From positions 1 to 64,000 of the forward strand of contig DIXP01000005.1 in assembly GCA_002436065.1 (NCBI GenBank): a stretch of DNA of 64,000 nt. Reading direction: 5' to 3'. Positions 1 to 7,118 of this stretch are shown here, piece by piece. Source of the stretch: Chloroflexi bacterium UBA6077. GTDB lineage: Bacteria; Chloroflexota; UBA6077. The notes under the pieces were generated by a model that ran no database searches, was not told the origin of the DNA, and saw nothing but the letters and a program-made list of their open reading frames with translations. Made by a program: the position numbers and the translations under genes. How positions within the stretch are numbered: position 1 is the first letter of the stretch; each line of letters begins with the position of its first letter.

Positions 1-962
1 CCGTCTTTGACCAGGACGATGTCGTCGACGGTGACCGTGGGGTAGCGGAAGATCAGGTCGATGTGGAGAGGGCTGTCCACCTTGCCGCCCAGGGTCTTGT
101 TGTCGCCCACCCCCACGTGGGCCGTCCCCCATGCCTTCTTGGCCTCCCTCAGATTGGCACCGAGACGGCACTGCGGGTTGGTGCCAATGGCGAACTCGGC
201 GATGTTATGGGCGGTGGGGCCGGCCTTCTCCAGAACCTGGGCGAAAAAGTCGGCCTCATATCCCCCGATGATGCTGGTGACCAGGCCATCCTTCACTTCC
301 ACCCGCACCGGTTCCTTGGGGAAAGCGATCTCGCGCTTCTCGATGGTGAAGGGGTTCACCATCACCCCCGTGGTCGAGCCCTCCAGCGGAGAGACCACGG
401 CTTCGCCATCGGGGAGGGCGGCTATGTCGCCAGGGTTCCTGGCGATGCCGAAGAGGGTGGTGATCTTGCGACCCTCGATGGTCATGGTCAGGTCGGTGCC
501 CTCCGGAGTCGTGAGGCGGGCGGTCTTGGCCTCCGCCATAAGCTCCCCCAACCGCTCGCTGGTGGCCCTCACCTCTTCGTAGTCGGCGGTGATGCCGCCC
601 CTCAGCATCATGTCCTCGTCAAAGCCCCACATATCGCAGACCCGCACGCCCTTGGCTGCGGCCATACGGGTGGCGTTGGTGTGCATGGTGGAGTAGCCGG
701 TTTGAAGTAGGACGGCGTCGGCAGCCTGCATCGCCGCCGCGACGGCGGCCGGCGGTTCCGCCCCGCCCATCGGCCTCGAAGTCATGGTCATCAGCAGGGT
801 CTCGCCCGCGATAGCCCCTATCGCGGAGATCAGGGCTTGGGTGATGGTGGTTGGCCTCTCCGCGTCGGTGATGAGCAGCACCTGCTCGCCGGGCTTGATC
901 CCCAGCAACTGCTCCGCGATCCGACGCGCCGAGGGGGCCATCTGCATGGTGATGGGGTCCAT
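1..962 (-). CDS. M29-family (AmpS-like) aminopeptidase, 3' end cut off by the window edge
   Basis: I translated the minus strand from the ATG at 962, which has a GGAGG box about 8 bases upstream, and it stays open to base 1 (about 320 residues). The protein begins MDPITMQMAPSARRIAEQLL and has the alternating Rossmann-like N-terminal half (KPGEQVLLITDAE) of AmpS/M29 metallopeptidases and the related NicX ring dioxygenases. Near the visible end are HVGVGDN and, further on, HIDL, matching the region that holds the metal ligands (an H and an HxD) in this family. The last few dozen residues are missing. Whether it is a peptidase or a NicX-like dioxygenase cannot be decided from motifs. It is divergent from the dehydrogenase at 1164. 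Confidence 0.75.
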   Translation of the reverse strand, partial: MDPITMQMAPSARRIAEQLLGIKPGEQVLLITDAERPTTITQALISAIGAIAGETLLMTMTSRPMGGAEPPAAVAAAMQAADAVLLQTGYSTMHTNATRMAAAKGVRVCDMWGFDEDMMLRGGITADYEEVRATSERLGELMAEAKTARLTTPEGTDLTMTIEGRKITTLFGIARNPGDIAALPDGEAVVSPLEGSTTGVMVNPFTIEKREIAFPKEPVRVEVKDGLVTSIIGGYEADFFAQVLEKAGPTAHNIAEFAIGTNPQCRLGANLREAKKAWGTAHVGVGDNKTLGGKVDSPLHIDLIFRYPTVTVDDIVLVKD

Positions 963-1082
963 GGGCCTTCCTCCAAGGATGAGAGTATGGGCCTGGGAAC
1001 GAGGTGTTTGTAGCCGGAGATTACTGCACAGGATGAGGAGTGTCAACCAAGAGGAGGCGGAGCGGTCTGCCCGCCGTTCACC

Positions 1083-1112
1083 TTGGACCGCGGCTGCATC
1101 TTGGACTATGAT
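1083..1112 (+). promoter_or_regulatory. Sigma-70-like promoter for the dehydrogenase gene
   Basis: TTGGAC at 1083-1088 and TATGAT at 1107-1112 are separated by 18 bases. They lie 52 bases upstream of the ATG at 1164 in the divergent intergenic region. Confidence 0.5.
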
Positions 1113-1163
1113 ATGCTCGATACAAGGAAGCTGATCATGCTTCGATCACAGTGGGAGGTAGGT

Positions 1164-2072
1164 ATGGCTGACACAGGAAAGCAGACCATCGGATTCATAG
1201 GGCTCGGGATCATGGGTCGCCCCATGTCCGGCCACCTCATCGACGCGGGCTATCCGCTGATCGTTCACGACATGGTTCGCGCGTCGGTGAAGGAGGTGGT
1301 GGCGAAGGGCGCCAAGGAGGCCCAGTCATCAGCCGAGGTGGCTGCGGGGGCGGATATCGTGATCACCATGCTCCCGGATTCGCCCGACGTGGAGGCGGTG
1401 TACCTGGGTCCCAAAGGGGTGCTGGAAGGAGCTAAGCCGGGGACCATCCTGGTGGACATGAGCACCATCTCCCCAACCTCAGCTAAGAAGGTCGCTCAGG
1501 CGGCTGAGGCGAAGGGTTGCCCGATGCTGGACGCGCCGGTGAGCGGCGGGGACGTGGGAGCCAAGAACGCTACCCTGTCCATCATGGTGGGCGGCAGTCA
1601 GGGTGTGTTCGGCAAGTTGGTGCCGGTCTTCGAGAAGATGGGCAAGCCGACACTGTGCGGGTCCAGCGGCGCGGGCCAGGTAGTGAAGGCCTGCAACCAG
1701 ATCCTAGTGGCCGTAACCCTGGTTGGGATGGGTGAGGCGCTGGTGCTGGGCTCCAAGGCTGGGGTGGACCCCGCCGTGGTGGTGAAGGTACTGAGCGGTG
1801 GCCTAGCACGCTGCGGTGTTCTGGAGAACCGAGGCATGCGGGTGACCAAGAGGGACTTCGCCCCCGGGTTCCGGAGCCGCTTCCACTACAAGGATCTCAA
1901 CATAATCCAGGACGCGGCGAAGGCGTTCGGCTGCTCGCTGCCGGCATCTGCCCTTGCGCATGAGCTGTTCGGGGCTATGCAGGTGAATGGTTGGGGCGAA
2001 CTGGATCACTCGGGCGTGGTCAAGGTGATCGAGATGCTATCCAATGCCGAGGTCAAGTCCCCCGAGGCCTGA
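1164..2072 (+). CDS. NAD(P)-dependent beta-hydroxyacid dehydrogenase (3-hydroxyisobutyrate dehydrogenase / tartronate semialdehyde reductase family)
   Basis: A 302-residue cytosolic dehydrogenase of the usual length for the family. The N-terminal Rossmann motif GFIGLGIMGRPMS is the signature of beta-hydroxyacid dehydrogenases. DAPVSGGDVGA is the substrate-binding motif, and the catalytic lysine lies in the conserved segment GQVVKACNQ (K of VKACNQ). The reading frame is open back to 1083, but the ATG at 1164 has GGGAGGT just upstream and starts just before the glycine-rich loop, so I chose it. Family members oxidise 3-hydroxyisobutyrate (valine breakdown) or reduce tartronate semialdehyde (glyoxylate/glucarate pathways); no neighbour helps to choose. 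It is a single-gene unit with its own promoter, ending at a hairpin before the convergent ATPase gene. Confidence 0.88.
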   Translation: MADTGKQTIGFIGLGIMGRPMSGHLIDAGYPLIVHDMVRASVKEVVAKGAKEAQSSAEVAAGADIVITMLPDSPDVEAVYLGPKGVLEGAKPGTILVDMSTISPTSAKKVAQAAEAKGCPMLDAPVSGGDVGAKNATLSIMVGGSQGVFGKLVPVFEKMGKPTLCGSSGAGQVVKACNQILVAVTLVGMGEALVLGSKAGVDPAVVVKVLSGGLARCGVLENRGMRVTKRDFAPGFRSRFHYKDLNIIQDAAKAFGCSLPASALAHELFGAMQVNGWGELDHSGVVKVIEMLSNAEVKSPEA

Positions 2073-2101
2073 TTGCGCCACGGAGGTACAGTGCCGAGGC
2101 G

Positions 2102-2134
2102 AGACCGCCGCGGTTTCCATAATCGCGGCGGTCT
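2102..2134. terminator. Hairpin between convergent genes
   Basis: A perfect 11-bp stem (2102-2112 with 2124-2134, arm agaccgccgcg) around an 11-base loop lies between the two convergent stop codons. There is no good T-run on either side, so it may be a weak bidirectional terminator. Confidence 0.5.
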
Positions 2135-2148
2135 GGATGCCCTGACCC

Positions 2149-4869
2149 TTACGCCTCCCCCGGGCGATCTATCAGGCCCGTCCGCCTCCTGATCAGCTTC
2201 TCGATCTCCGCCATCCACAGTACTGTGGACGAGACCAGAATGATGGGCGCCCACTGCCCCAGCCCCAGGGATTCGGTCTCTAGGAGCGGTTGCACCACCG
2301 GGACGTAAAGGACCGCCAACTGCAGGGCGATGCCCAACGCTATCCCACCCAGCATGTAACTGTTGCTCAGCAGTCCCTTGGTGAAGATCGACTGGTTCTC
2401 GGAGCGAGCGTTGAGGGCGTTGAAGAACTGAAAGAACACCAGGGTCGTGAAGGCCACGGTACGAGCCTCTATCAACTCCACACCCTGGCTCAATTCGAAC
2501 GCGAAGAGTCCCAGGGTTCCTACTGCCATCAGCACTGACACCAGCACGATTCGGAATAGATGCACCCTTGAGAGCATATCGCTCTTGGGATGGCGCGGTG
2601 GTCGGAGAAGGTACTCTCGCTCGCCCGGCTCGAAGCCAAGCGCGATCACCGGGGCACTGTCCGTCACCAGGTTCATCCAAAGTATCTGGACCGGCACTAA
2701 TGGAAGGGGCAGCCCTATCAGCAGCGACGTCAGGATCGTGAGGACTTCACCGGCGTTGGTGGAGAGCAGGAAGAAGATGGCCTTCCGGATGTTCTCGAAG
2801 ACCACCCGACCCTCCCCGATCGCCGCGAAGATGCTGGCGAAGTTGTCGTCGGCAAGCACCATGTCCGCCGTCTCCTTGCTGACGTCCGTGCCGGTGATCC
2901 CCATGGAGATGCCGATGTCCGCTGCTCGCAGGGCCGGGGCGTCATTCACGCCGTCTCCGGTTACGGCCACGATGTGGCCATGGTGCTGCAGTCGCTCCAC
3001 TATCCTCAGCTTGTGCTCCGGTGCTGCCCTGGCATACACAGCGACGTTGTCGATGATCGCGTCCAACTGCTCGTCCGAGAGCCGCTCGAGCTCCTCCCCC
3101 TTGAGCACTCGTTCGCCATCGCGGATGATGCCGAGCTGACGGGCGATGGCGGAAGCAGTCTGTTTGTGGTCGCCCGTGACCATGGCAACCCGCACCCCCG
3201 CCCTCCTTGCCGCATTCACAGCCTCGGCTGCCTCTGGGCGAGGCGGATCGATGATCCCCACCAGCCCCACGAAGGTCAGCCCCTCCTCTGCTTCGGTCCG
3301 CGTGAGTTCAGCGCTGGTTGTGGGCTTGTAGGCGAGGGCAAGCACCCGGAACCCCTGGTCGGCCATTTTGCGCCCTTCGTCCAGCACCCCCTTACGATCG
3401 AGGGGGCCCCGACCGGTGTCCGTCAACTGGCTCGTGCACATCTCCAGGACCCGTCCGGGTGCCCCCTTCAAGAGGATCGCCGTTTGGCCGTCCAGTGGGT
3501 TCAGTGTGGCCATGTACTGCTGTTCCGACTCGAAGGGGAGCTCTGCCTTTCTCTGCTGGCTCTTTCGCAGCTTCCGCGGGTCCATGCCGGCCTTCTCGGC
3601 CGCCACCAGAAGGGCACCCTCTGTCGGGTCGCCGATTACCTTCCGCAGCCCCTCTTGCCTCGCCATCTCGGCGTCGCTGGCTAGCACGCCGATGGTGAGC
3701 AAGGTCTTCAGCGCGGGAGAGTCGTCCACATCCACCTTCTGCTTGTCCAGCAGCAGTTTGCCCTCGGGTTCGTAGCCGGAGCCGGTGACCTGGTAGCATC
3801 TGTCGCCGCAGTAGATCGAGCTCACGGTCATCTCGTTCCTGGTGAGGGTGCCGGTCTTGTCGGTGCAGATGAAGTCGGCGGTCCCCAGCGTCTCCACTGC
3901 GGGCAGCCTGCGGATAATGGCGTTGCGCCGGGCCATGCGTCTTGTGCCGATGGAGAGGATGATAGTTACCGTGGCGGGCAGCCCCTCTGGAATAGCCGAG
4001 ACAGCCAGTGACACCGCGATAAGAAACATTTCCAGCAGCTCGAACCCGACCAGGAGCCCCAACGCAAAGACCACCACCACCAGGCCGAGCACGAGCAGCC
4101 CGAGGAACTGGCTGAACTTGTGCAGTCGGACCTGCAAGGGGGTCTCGGTAGCCTCAACACCCGTGACCTGCTGGGAGATCTTGCCCAGCTCCGTGTGCTG
4201 CCCCGTTGCCACCACGATGCCCACTCCCCGTCCTGAGGTCATGGCGGTGCCGGCGAAGACCGTGTTGGTCTGGTCTGCCGGGGGGAGGTTGTGCTGGCGG
4301 ATGGCGTTGACCCCCTTGGCCACCGGCACGGACTCTCCCGTCAGTGGGGCCTCGTCCGCGTTGAGGCTGTGCGCCTCCAGCAGCCGGATGTCGGCGGGAG
4401 CCTTGTCCCCGCTGCTCAGCAGCACGATGTCCCCAGGGACGACCTGTGCCACCTCGATCTCGATGGTGTGGCCGTCTCGAACCACCGTTGCCGTCGGTGA
4501 GGTCATCCCTATTAGAGCTTCCAGTGCCGCTGCCGCCTTGGTCTCCTGCACGTAGCCTATAACCGCATTGGCGATGACCACCACCAGGATCACCACGGTG
4601 TCCTCGATGGCGCCTACCACGGCAGTGACGATGCCGGCCACAAACAGGACGTAGATCAGCGGGTTCTGGAACTGTCTGAGGAAGAGGGTGAGGCGGCTTG
4701 GGCCTTCACGACGTTCCAGTTCGTTGGGTCCGTACTGCTGCAGCCTGAAGGCCGCCTCTCCGGCTGTCAGCCCCTCTCGCCTGCTACCCAGGCGGCTGGC
4801 GACTTCGTTGGGCGAGAGCCGATACCACGGCTCGGTGGTGGCGGTAGAGTATTCGGGAGCGGTTGCCAT
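2149..4869 (-). CDS. Cation-translocating P-type ATPase (P2-type, calcium-pump-like)
   Basis: About 906 residues, the normal size for P2 ATPases. The features appear in order: an N-terminal cation-ATPase domain (WYRLSPNEVASRLGS); the actuator motif LTGES; the M4 ion-binding motif AIPEGLP; the phosphorylation site DKTGTLT with the aspartate at residue 337; the KGAPG nucleotide-binding loop; DPPRPE; and the hinge TGDGVNDAPALR. M6 reads NLVTDSAPVIALGFEP, close to the SERCA ion-site helix. These together point to a calcium (or Na+/H+) export pump in the membrane rather than a heavy-metal P1B ATPase, and there are no N-terminal CxxC metal domains. The frame is open upstream to 5103, but the extra part has no family similarity. 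The ATG at 4869 gives the expected N-terminus and is preceded by GGGGAGAAAAGG. Confidence 0.92.
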   Translation of the reverse strand: MATAPEYSTATTEPWYRLSPNEVASRLGSRREGLTAGEAAFRLQQYGPNELERREGPSRLTLFLRQFQNPLIYVLFVAGIVTAVVGAIEDTVVILVVVIANAVIGYVQETKAAAALEALIGMTSPTATVVRDGHTIEIEVAQVVPGDIVLLSSGDKAPADIRLLEAHSLNADEAPLTGESVPVAKGVNAIRQHNLPPADQTNTVFAGTAMTSGRGVGIVVATGQHTELGKISQQVTGVEATETPLQVRLHKFSQFLGLLVLGLVVVVFALGLLVGFELLEMFLIAVSLAVSAIPEGLPATVTIILSIGTRRMARRNAIIRRLPAVETLGTADFICTDKTGTLTRNEMTVSSIYCGDRCYQVTGSGYEPEGKLLLDKQKVDVDDSPALKTLLTIGVLASDAEMARQEGLRKVIGDPTEGALLVAAEKAGMDPRKLRKSQQRKAELPFESEQQYMATLNPLDGQTAILLKGAPGRVLEMCTSQLTDTGRGPLDRKGVLDEGRKMADQGFRVLALAYKPTTSAELTRTEAEEGLTFVGLVGIIDPPRPEAAEAVNAARRAGVRVAMVTGDHKQTASAIARQLGIIRDGERVLKGEELERLSDEQLDAIIDNVAVYARAAPEHKLRIVERLQHHGHIVAVTGDGVNDAPALRAADIGISMGITGTDVSKETADMVLADDNFASIFAAIGEGRVVFENIRKAIFFLLSTNAGEVLTILTSLLIGLPLPLVPVQILWMNLVTDSAPVIALGFEPGEREYLLRPPRHPKSDMLSRVHLFRIVLVSVLMAVGTLGLFAFELSQGVELIEARTVAFTTLVFFQFFNALNARSENQSIFTKGLLSNSYMLGGIALGIALQLAVLYVPVVQPLLETESLGLGQWAPIILVSSTVLWMAEIEKLIRRRTGLIDRPGEA

Positions 4870-5129
4870 CCTTGCGCCTTTTCTCCCCATCGAATGTGCT
4901 GGTCTGCTCTTGGCAGTTCCACCTGCGAGGGGTCCAAGCTGCTCGCAAGCTACGGCCATCCCTCGGCAGGGATCTGTCTGCTGGCAGGTTATATGCCAAT
5001 ATGGAGGCCTGAAGGCATGGTTCACAGAGCTGCTCACACTCGGAGCTTCGCTCTCCCCCAAACTGTTGCTCCGCTTCGAGGGCTTCGTGAACAATGCCGG
5101 CATGAAGAGAAGGAGGCGAGAGACCGGAT

Positions 5130-5597
5130 ATGGAGCTGCGCAAGATCGACAAGATACTGGTGGCGACGGACGGATCCCAGGAGTCTATGGACGCGGCGAT
5201 GTACGCCTCGGAGCTTGTTCGGCGGATGAGGCTGCAGGTCACCCTGGTCCACGTGGCTCCTTCACCTGCCATACCAGTGGCAGGCACCACCCAACTCACG
5301 GCGGCCGATGAGGTTCAGATCGAAAGGTCCGTGTGGGAGGGCGCTCAGGTTATACTAGATAGAACAAGAAAGCCCTTCGACCAGGTCGGGCTGCAGGTGG
5401 AGGGAGTTATCCGCCGGGGTGACCCCGCCCAGGAGATCCTTGCGATGGTCCGGGAAGAGGGATTCGATCTCATAGTGATCTCCAACCATGGGGTGGGCCG
5501 AGCCGGACTGGCCAATCTGGGGAGCACCAGCGACGCGCTCGTGCGCTTCGCCCCCTGTCCCGTTCTGGTGGTCAGGCGGGGAACGACGGAGGAGTGA
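5130..5597 (+). CDS. Universal stress protein (UspA family)
   Basis: A 155-residue single Usp domain. It starts with the typical beta-strand KILVATDGSQESMDAA, has VTLVHV for strand 2, and ends with SNHGVGRAG, GST and PCPVLVVRR. That last stretch is the nucleotide-binding loop (G-x2-G ... G-S/T), here with a short spacer between the two halves. Usp proteins bind ATP or act as stress-induced regulators in the cytoplasm. It is transcribed divergently from the P-type ATPase 260 bases away, a common arrangement for Usp and cation-pump genes. GGAGGCGAG lies 12 bases before the ATG. Confidence 0.9.
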   Translation: MELRKIDKILVATDGSQESMDAAMYASELVRRMRLQVTLVHVAPSPAIPVAGTTQLTAADEVQIERSVWEGAQVILDRTRKPFDQVGLQVEGVIRRGDPAQEILAMVREEGFDLIVISNHGVGRAGLANLGSTSDALVRFAPCPVLVVRRGTTEE

Positions 5598-5734
5598 CGG
5601 GGAGAAGGGGAGAAGGATGCAAGTCTTCCATAGGGGGCGCAGACAAATCCCCCTCCCTCAGGGAGAGGGAGTAGAAGGGTTGCCTCTGCCGGAGGGGGAG
5701 AGGACTTGAGATGCTGGGAGGAGTAGGGGAGTAG

Positions 5735-6013
5735 ATGGAGGAGACAACGGGCCAGACGCTGGCGGAGCTGCTATTGTCGCAGCTCCAGGGTGCCGAAGTG
5801 GAAGACGTCTATCTCGATCAGGACGAGGATGGCAACTACCTGGGGGTAGTGTTCTCTGATGGAGAAACCGAGTATCACCTCACCTTTCAGGAGGACGGCA
5901 CCGTGGAACTTGCCAAGGGGCCTGTGGAGGGGGAGAGCCTGGAGGAGGTCGCGATCTTCGACCTTGGAGAGGTGGAGCCGCCATTCTCAGAGGACAGCGC
6001 ATTCCAGATCTAA
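5735..6013 (+). CDS. Small acidic hypothetical protein
   Basis: A 92-residue, strongly acidic, soluble protein with no signal peptide and no motif I recognise. The middle part (GNYLGVVFSDGETEYHLTF) alternates hydrophobic and polar residues as a small beta-sheet would. The ATG follows GGGAGGAGTAGGGGAG, a strong ribosome-binding region, and codon use is like that of the neighbours, so it is probably a real gene. Function unknown. Confidence 0.6.
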   Translation: MEETTGQTLAELLLSQLQGAEVEDVYLDQDEDGNYLGVVFSDGETEYHLTFQEDGTVELAKGPVEGESLEEVAIFDLGEVEPPFSEDSAFQI

Positions 6014-6029
6014 GCGCTGCAAAGAAAGC

Positions 6030-6072
6030 GGGTCCAGGGGCGCAACTCCTGGGGAGTGTGGGGTGTCCCCAC
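6030..6072. repeat. Intergenic repeat, copy 1
   Basis: GGGTCCAGGGG ... CTCCTGGGG ... TGTGGGGTGTCCCCA. A diverged copy lies at 47477-47523, also just after a stop codon. Both contain the self-complementary GGGGTGTCCCC core. Confidence 0.45.
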
Positions 6073-6103
6073 ATAACCACACATGCATTGTGTCGGAGTG
6101 CTC

Positions 6104-6146
6104 AGCTGGAGTGAGAGGCGGCTGCCAGTCTTCTCCCACTCCAGCT
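6104..6146. terminator. Possible bidirectional terminator hairpin
   Basis: A 10-bp perfect stem (6104-6113 agctggagtg with 6137-6146) and a partly paired 23-base interior lie between convergent stop codons at 6013 and 6156. Confidence 0.35.
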
Positions 6147-6155
6147 AGGTCGTTC

Positions 6156-7070
6156 CTATACCAGGGCGCTGCGGCTTGCCACGTTCAGATCCATGCTTCG
6201 GGCGAAGACGACGGCTGCCTCTGCCTCTCCCATCAGTTCGTCCTTGGTCACGCCGTCGTTGGGGAATTCCGCCACGCCGCCGCGGAAGCGAACGGAGGCC
6301 AGGCCCATGATCTCCCTGCACATCCGGTCCACCAGTGTGGCCGCGCCGCTGCCCGTCGTCTCGGGCAGGAGCACCAAGAAGAGGGCCTCGTCGTATCGTG
6401 ACACAGTGTCCATGACCCGGACGCCCTTCATCACCACGTCGCCGGCGACGCGCATGACCTCGGCGGCGCCATCACGGCCTCGGTCCTTGACCACCGCGTC
6501 CCAATTGTCGGCAGTGAGCACGACGATCGAGAAGGTGCGTTTGTAGCGCCTGGCCCGCTCGATCTCTCCCTGGAAGATGACCTCGCAGTAGCTGCGCTTC
6601 ATAGCCCCCGTCAGGCCATCGCGAATGGTCAACTCCTGGATGACCATGGCATCCTGCTCCATCTGGGCCTTCGTCCCCGTCATCTGCCCGGCAACCAGAT
6701 CCCCGAGCAGCCCAGCCACTAGTAGAAACACGGCCGAGAGCAGCAGCCTAGTGGGATCCACAAGGCTGCTCAGTGAGCTTCCGATGGTGGACAGGGCTAA
6801 GCCGTTATTCTGGACGGCGCTGCTCGTCGTAGAAAGGGCCTGGTAGAGCTGGATGGCGAAGAAGACCAGACCAGCAACCACTCCGAGTACCAGCCCAGCC
6901 CTGGGGAACGGGCGGGCAAGCGCCGTTATCAGCACGGCTCCCGCCAGCGCCCAGCCCAGGAAGGCGGTTTCTCCGACGAAGGCTATTGCCATCAGGCTGG
7001 CGGTGGCCAGCCCCCATAGAACCAGGAGGCCGGTGGTGAGTTGGGTGAGCGCGACTCGGTTTCCGTTCAA
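6156..7070 (-). CDS. Membrane protein with a degenerate GGDEF domain
   Basis: About 304 residues. The first 125 or so contain about four hydrophobic segments (for example TTGLLVLWGLATASLMAIAF and LVLGVVAGLVFFAIQL). The C-terminal half follows the GGDEF fold: a linker helix, then DGLTGAMKRSYCEVIF (normally DxLTGLxNRR), ERARRYKRTFSIVVLTADNW, and SRYDEALFLVLLPE where GGDEF should stand. The signature is therefore SRYDE, and catalytic activity as a diguanylate cyclase is unlikely; a c-di-GMP- or GTP-sensing role is inferred. The apparent start is TTG at 7070, which overlaps the stop of a 10-codon reading frame (see 7067-7099). It is the last gene of a unit with the BcsB-like and glycosyltransferase genes (gaps of about 48 bases). 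Confidence 0.72.
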   Translation of the reverse strand: MNGNRVALTQLTTGLLVLWGLATASLMAIAFVGETAFLGWALAGAVLITALARPFPRAGLVLGVVAGLVFFAIQLYQALSTTSSAVQNNGLALSTIGSSLSSLVDPTRLLLSAVFLLVAGLLGDLVAGQMTGTKAQMEQDAMVIQELTIRDGLTGAMKRSYCEVIFQGEIERARRYKRTFSIVVLTADNWDAVVKDRGRDGAAEVMRVAGDVVMKGVRVMDTVSRYDEALFLVLLPETTGSGAATLVDRMCREIMGLASVRFRGGVAEFPNDGVTKDELMGEAEAAVVFARSMDLNVASRSALV

Positions 7071-7099
7071 GCTGCAATGCCCCCGTTTCTGCCAAACAT
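7067..7099 (-). CDS. Ten-codon mini reading frame coupled to the GGDEF-like gene
   Basis: The ATG at 7099 has a perfect AGGAGG (7107-7112) 7 bases upstream, encodes MFGRNGGIAA, and stops at TGA (7069-7067). The TGA overlaps the TTG start of the downstream gene as TTGA. Either this is a coupling leader, or it is the true N-terminus of the GGDEF-like protein separated by a one-base frameshift. Confidence 0.4.
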   Translation of the reverse strand: MFGRNGGIAA

Positions 7100-7118
7100 T
7101 GGCGGTCCTCCTTCAGGC

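Noticed and set aside
4870..5103. 78-residue N-terminal extension of the P-type ATPase
   Set aside because: No similarity to cation-ATPase N-termini, and it occupies the divergent promoter region; the ATG at 4869 gives the normal start.
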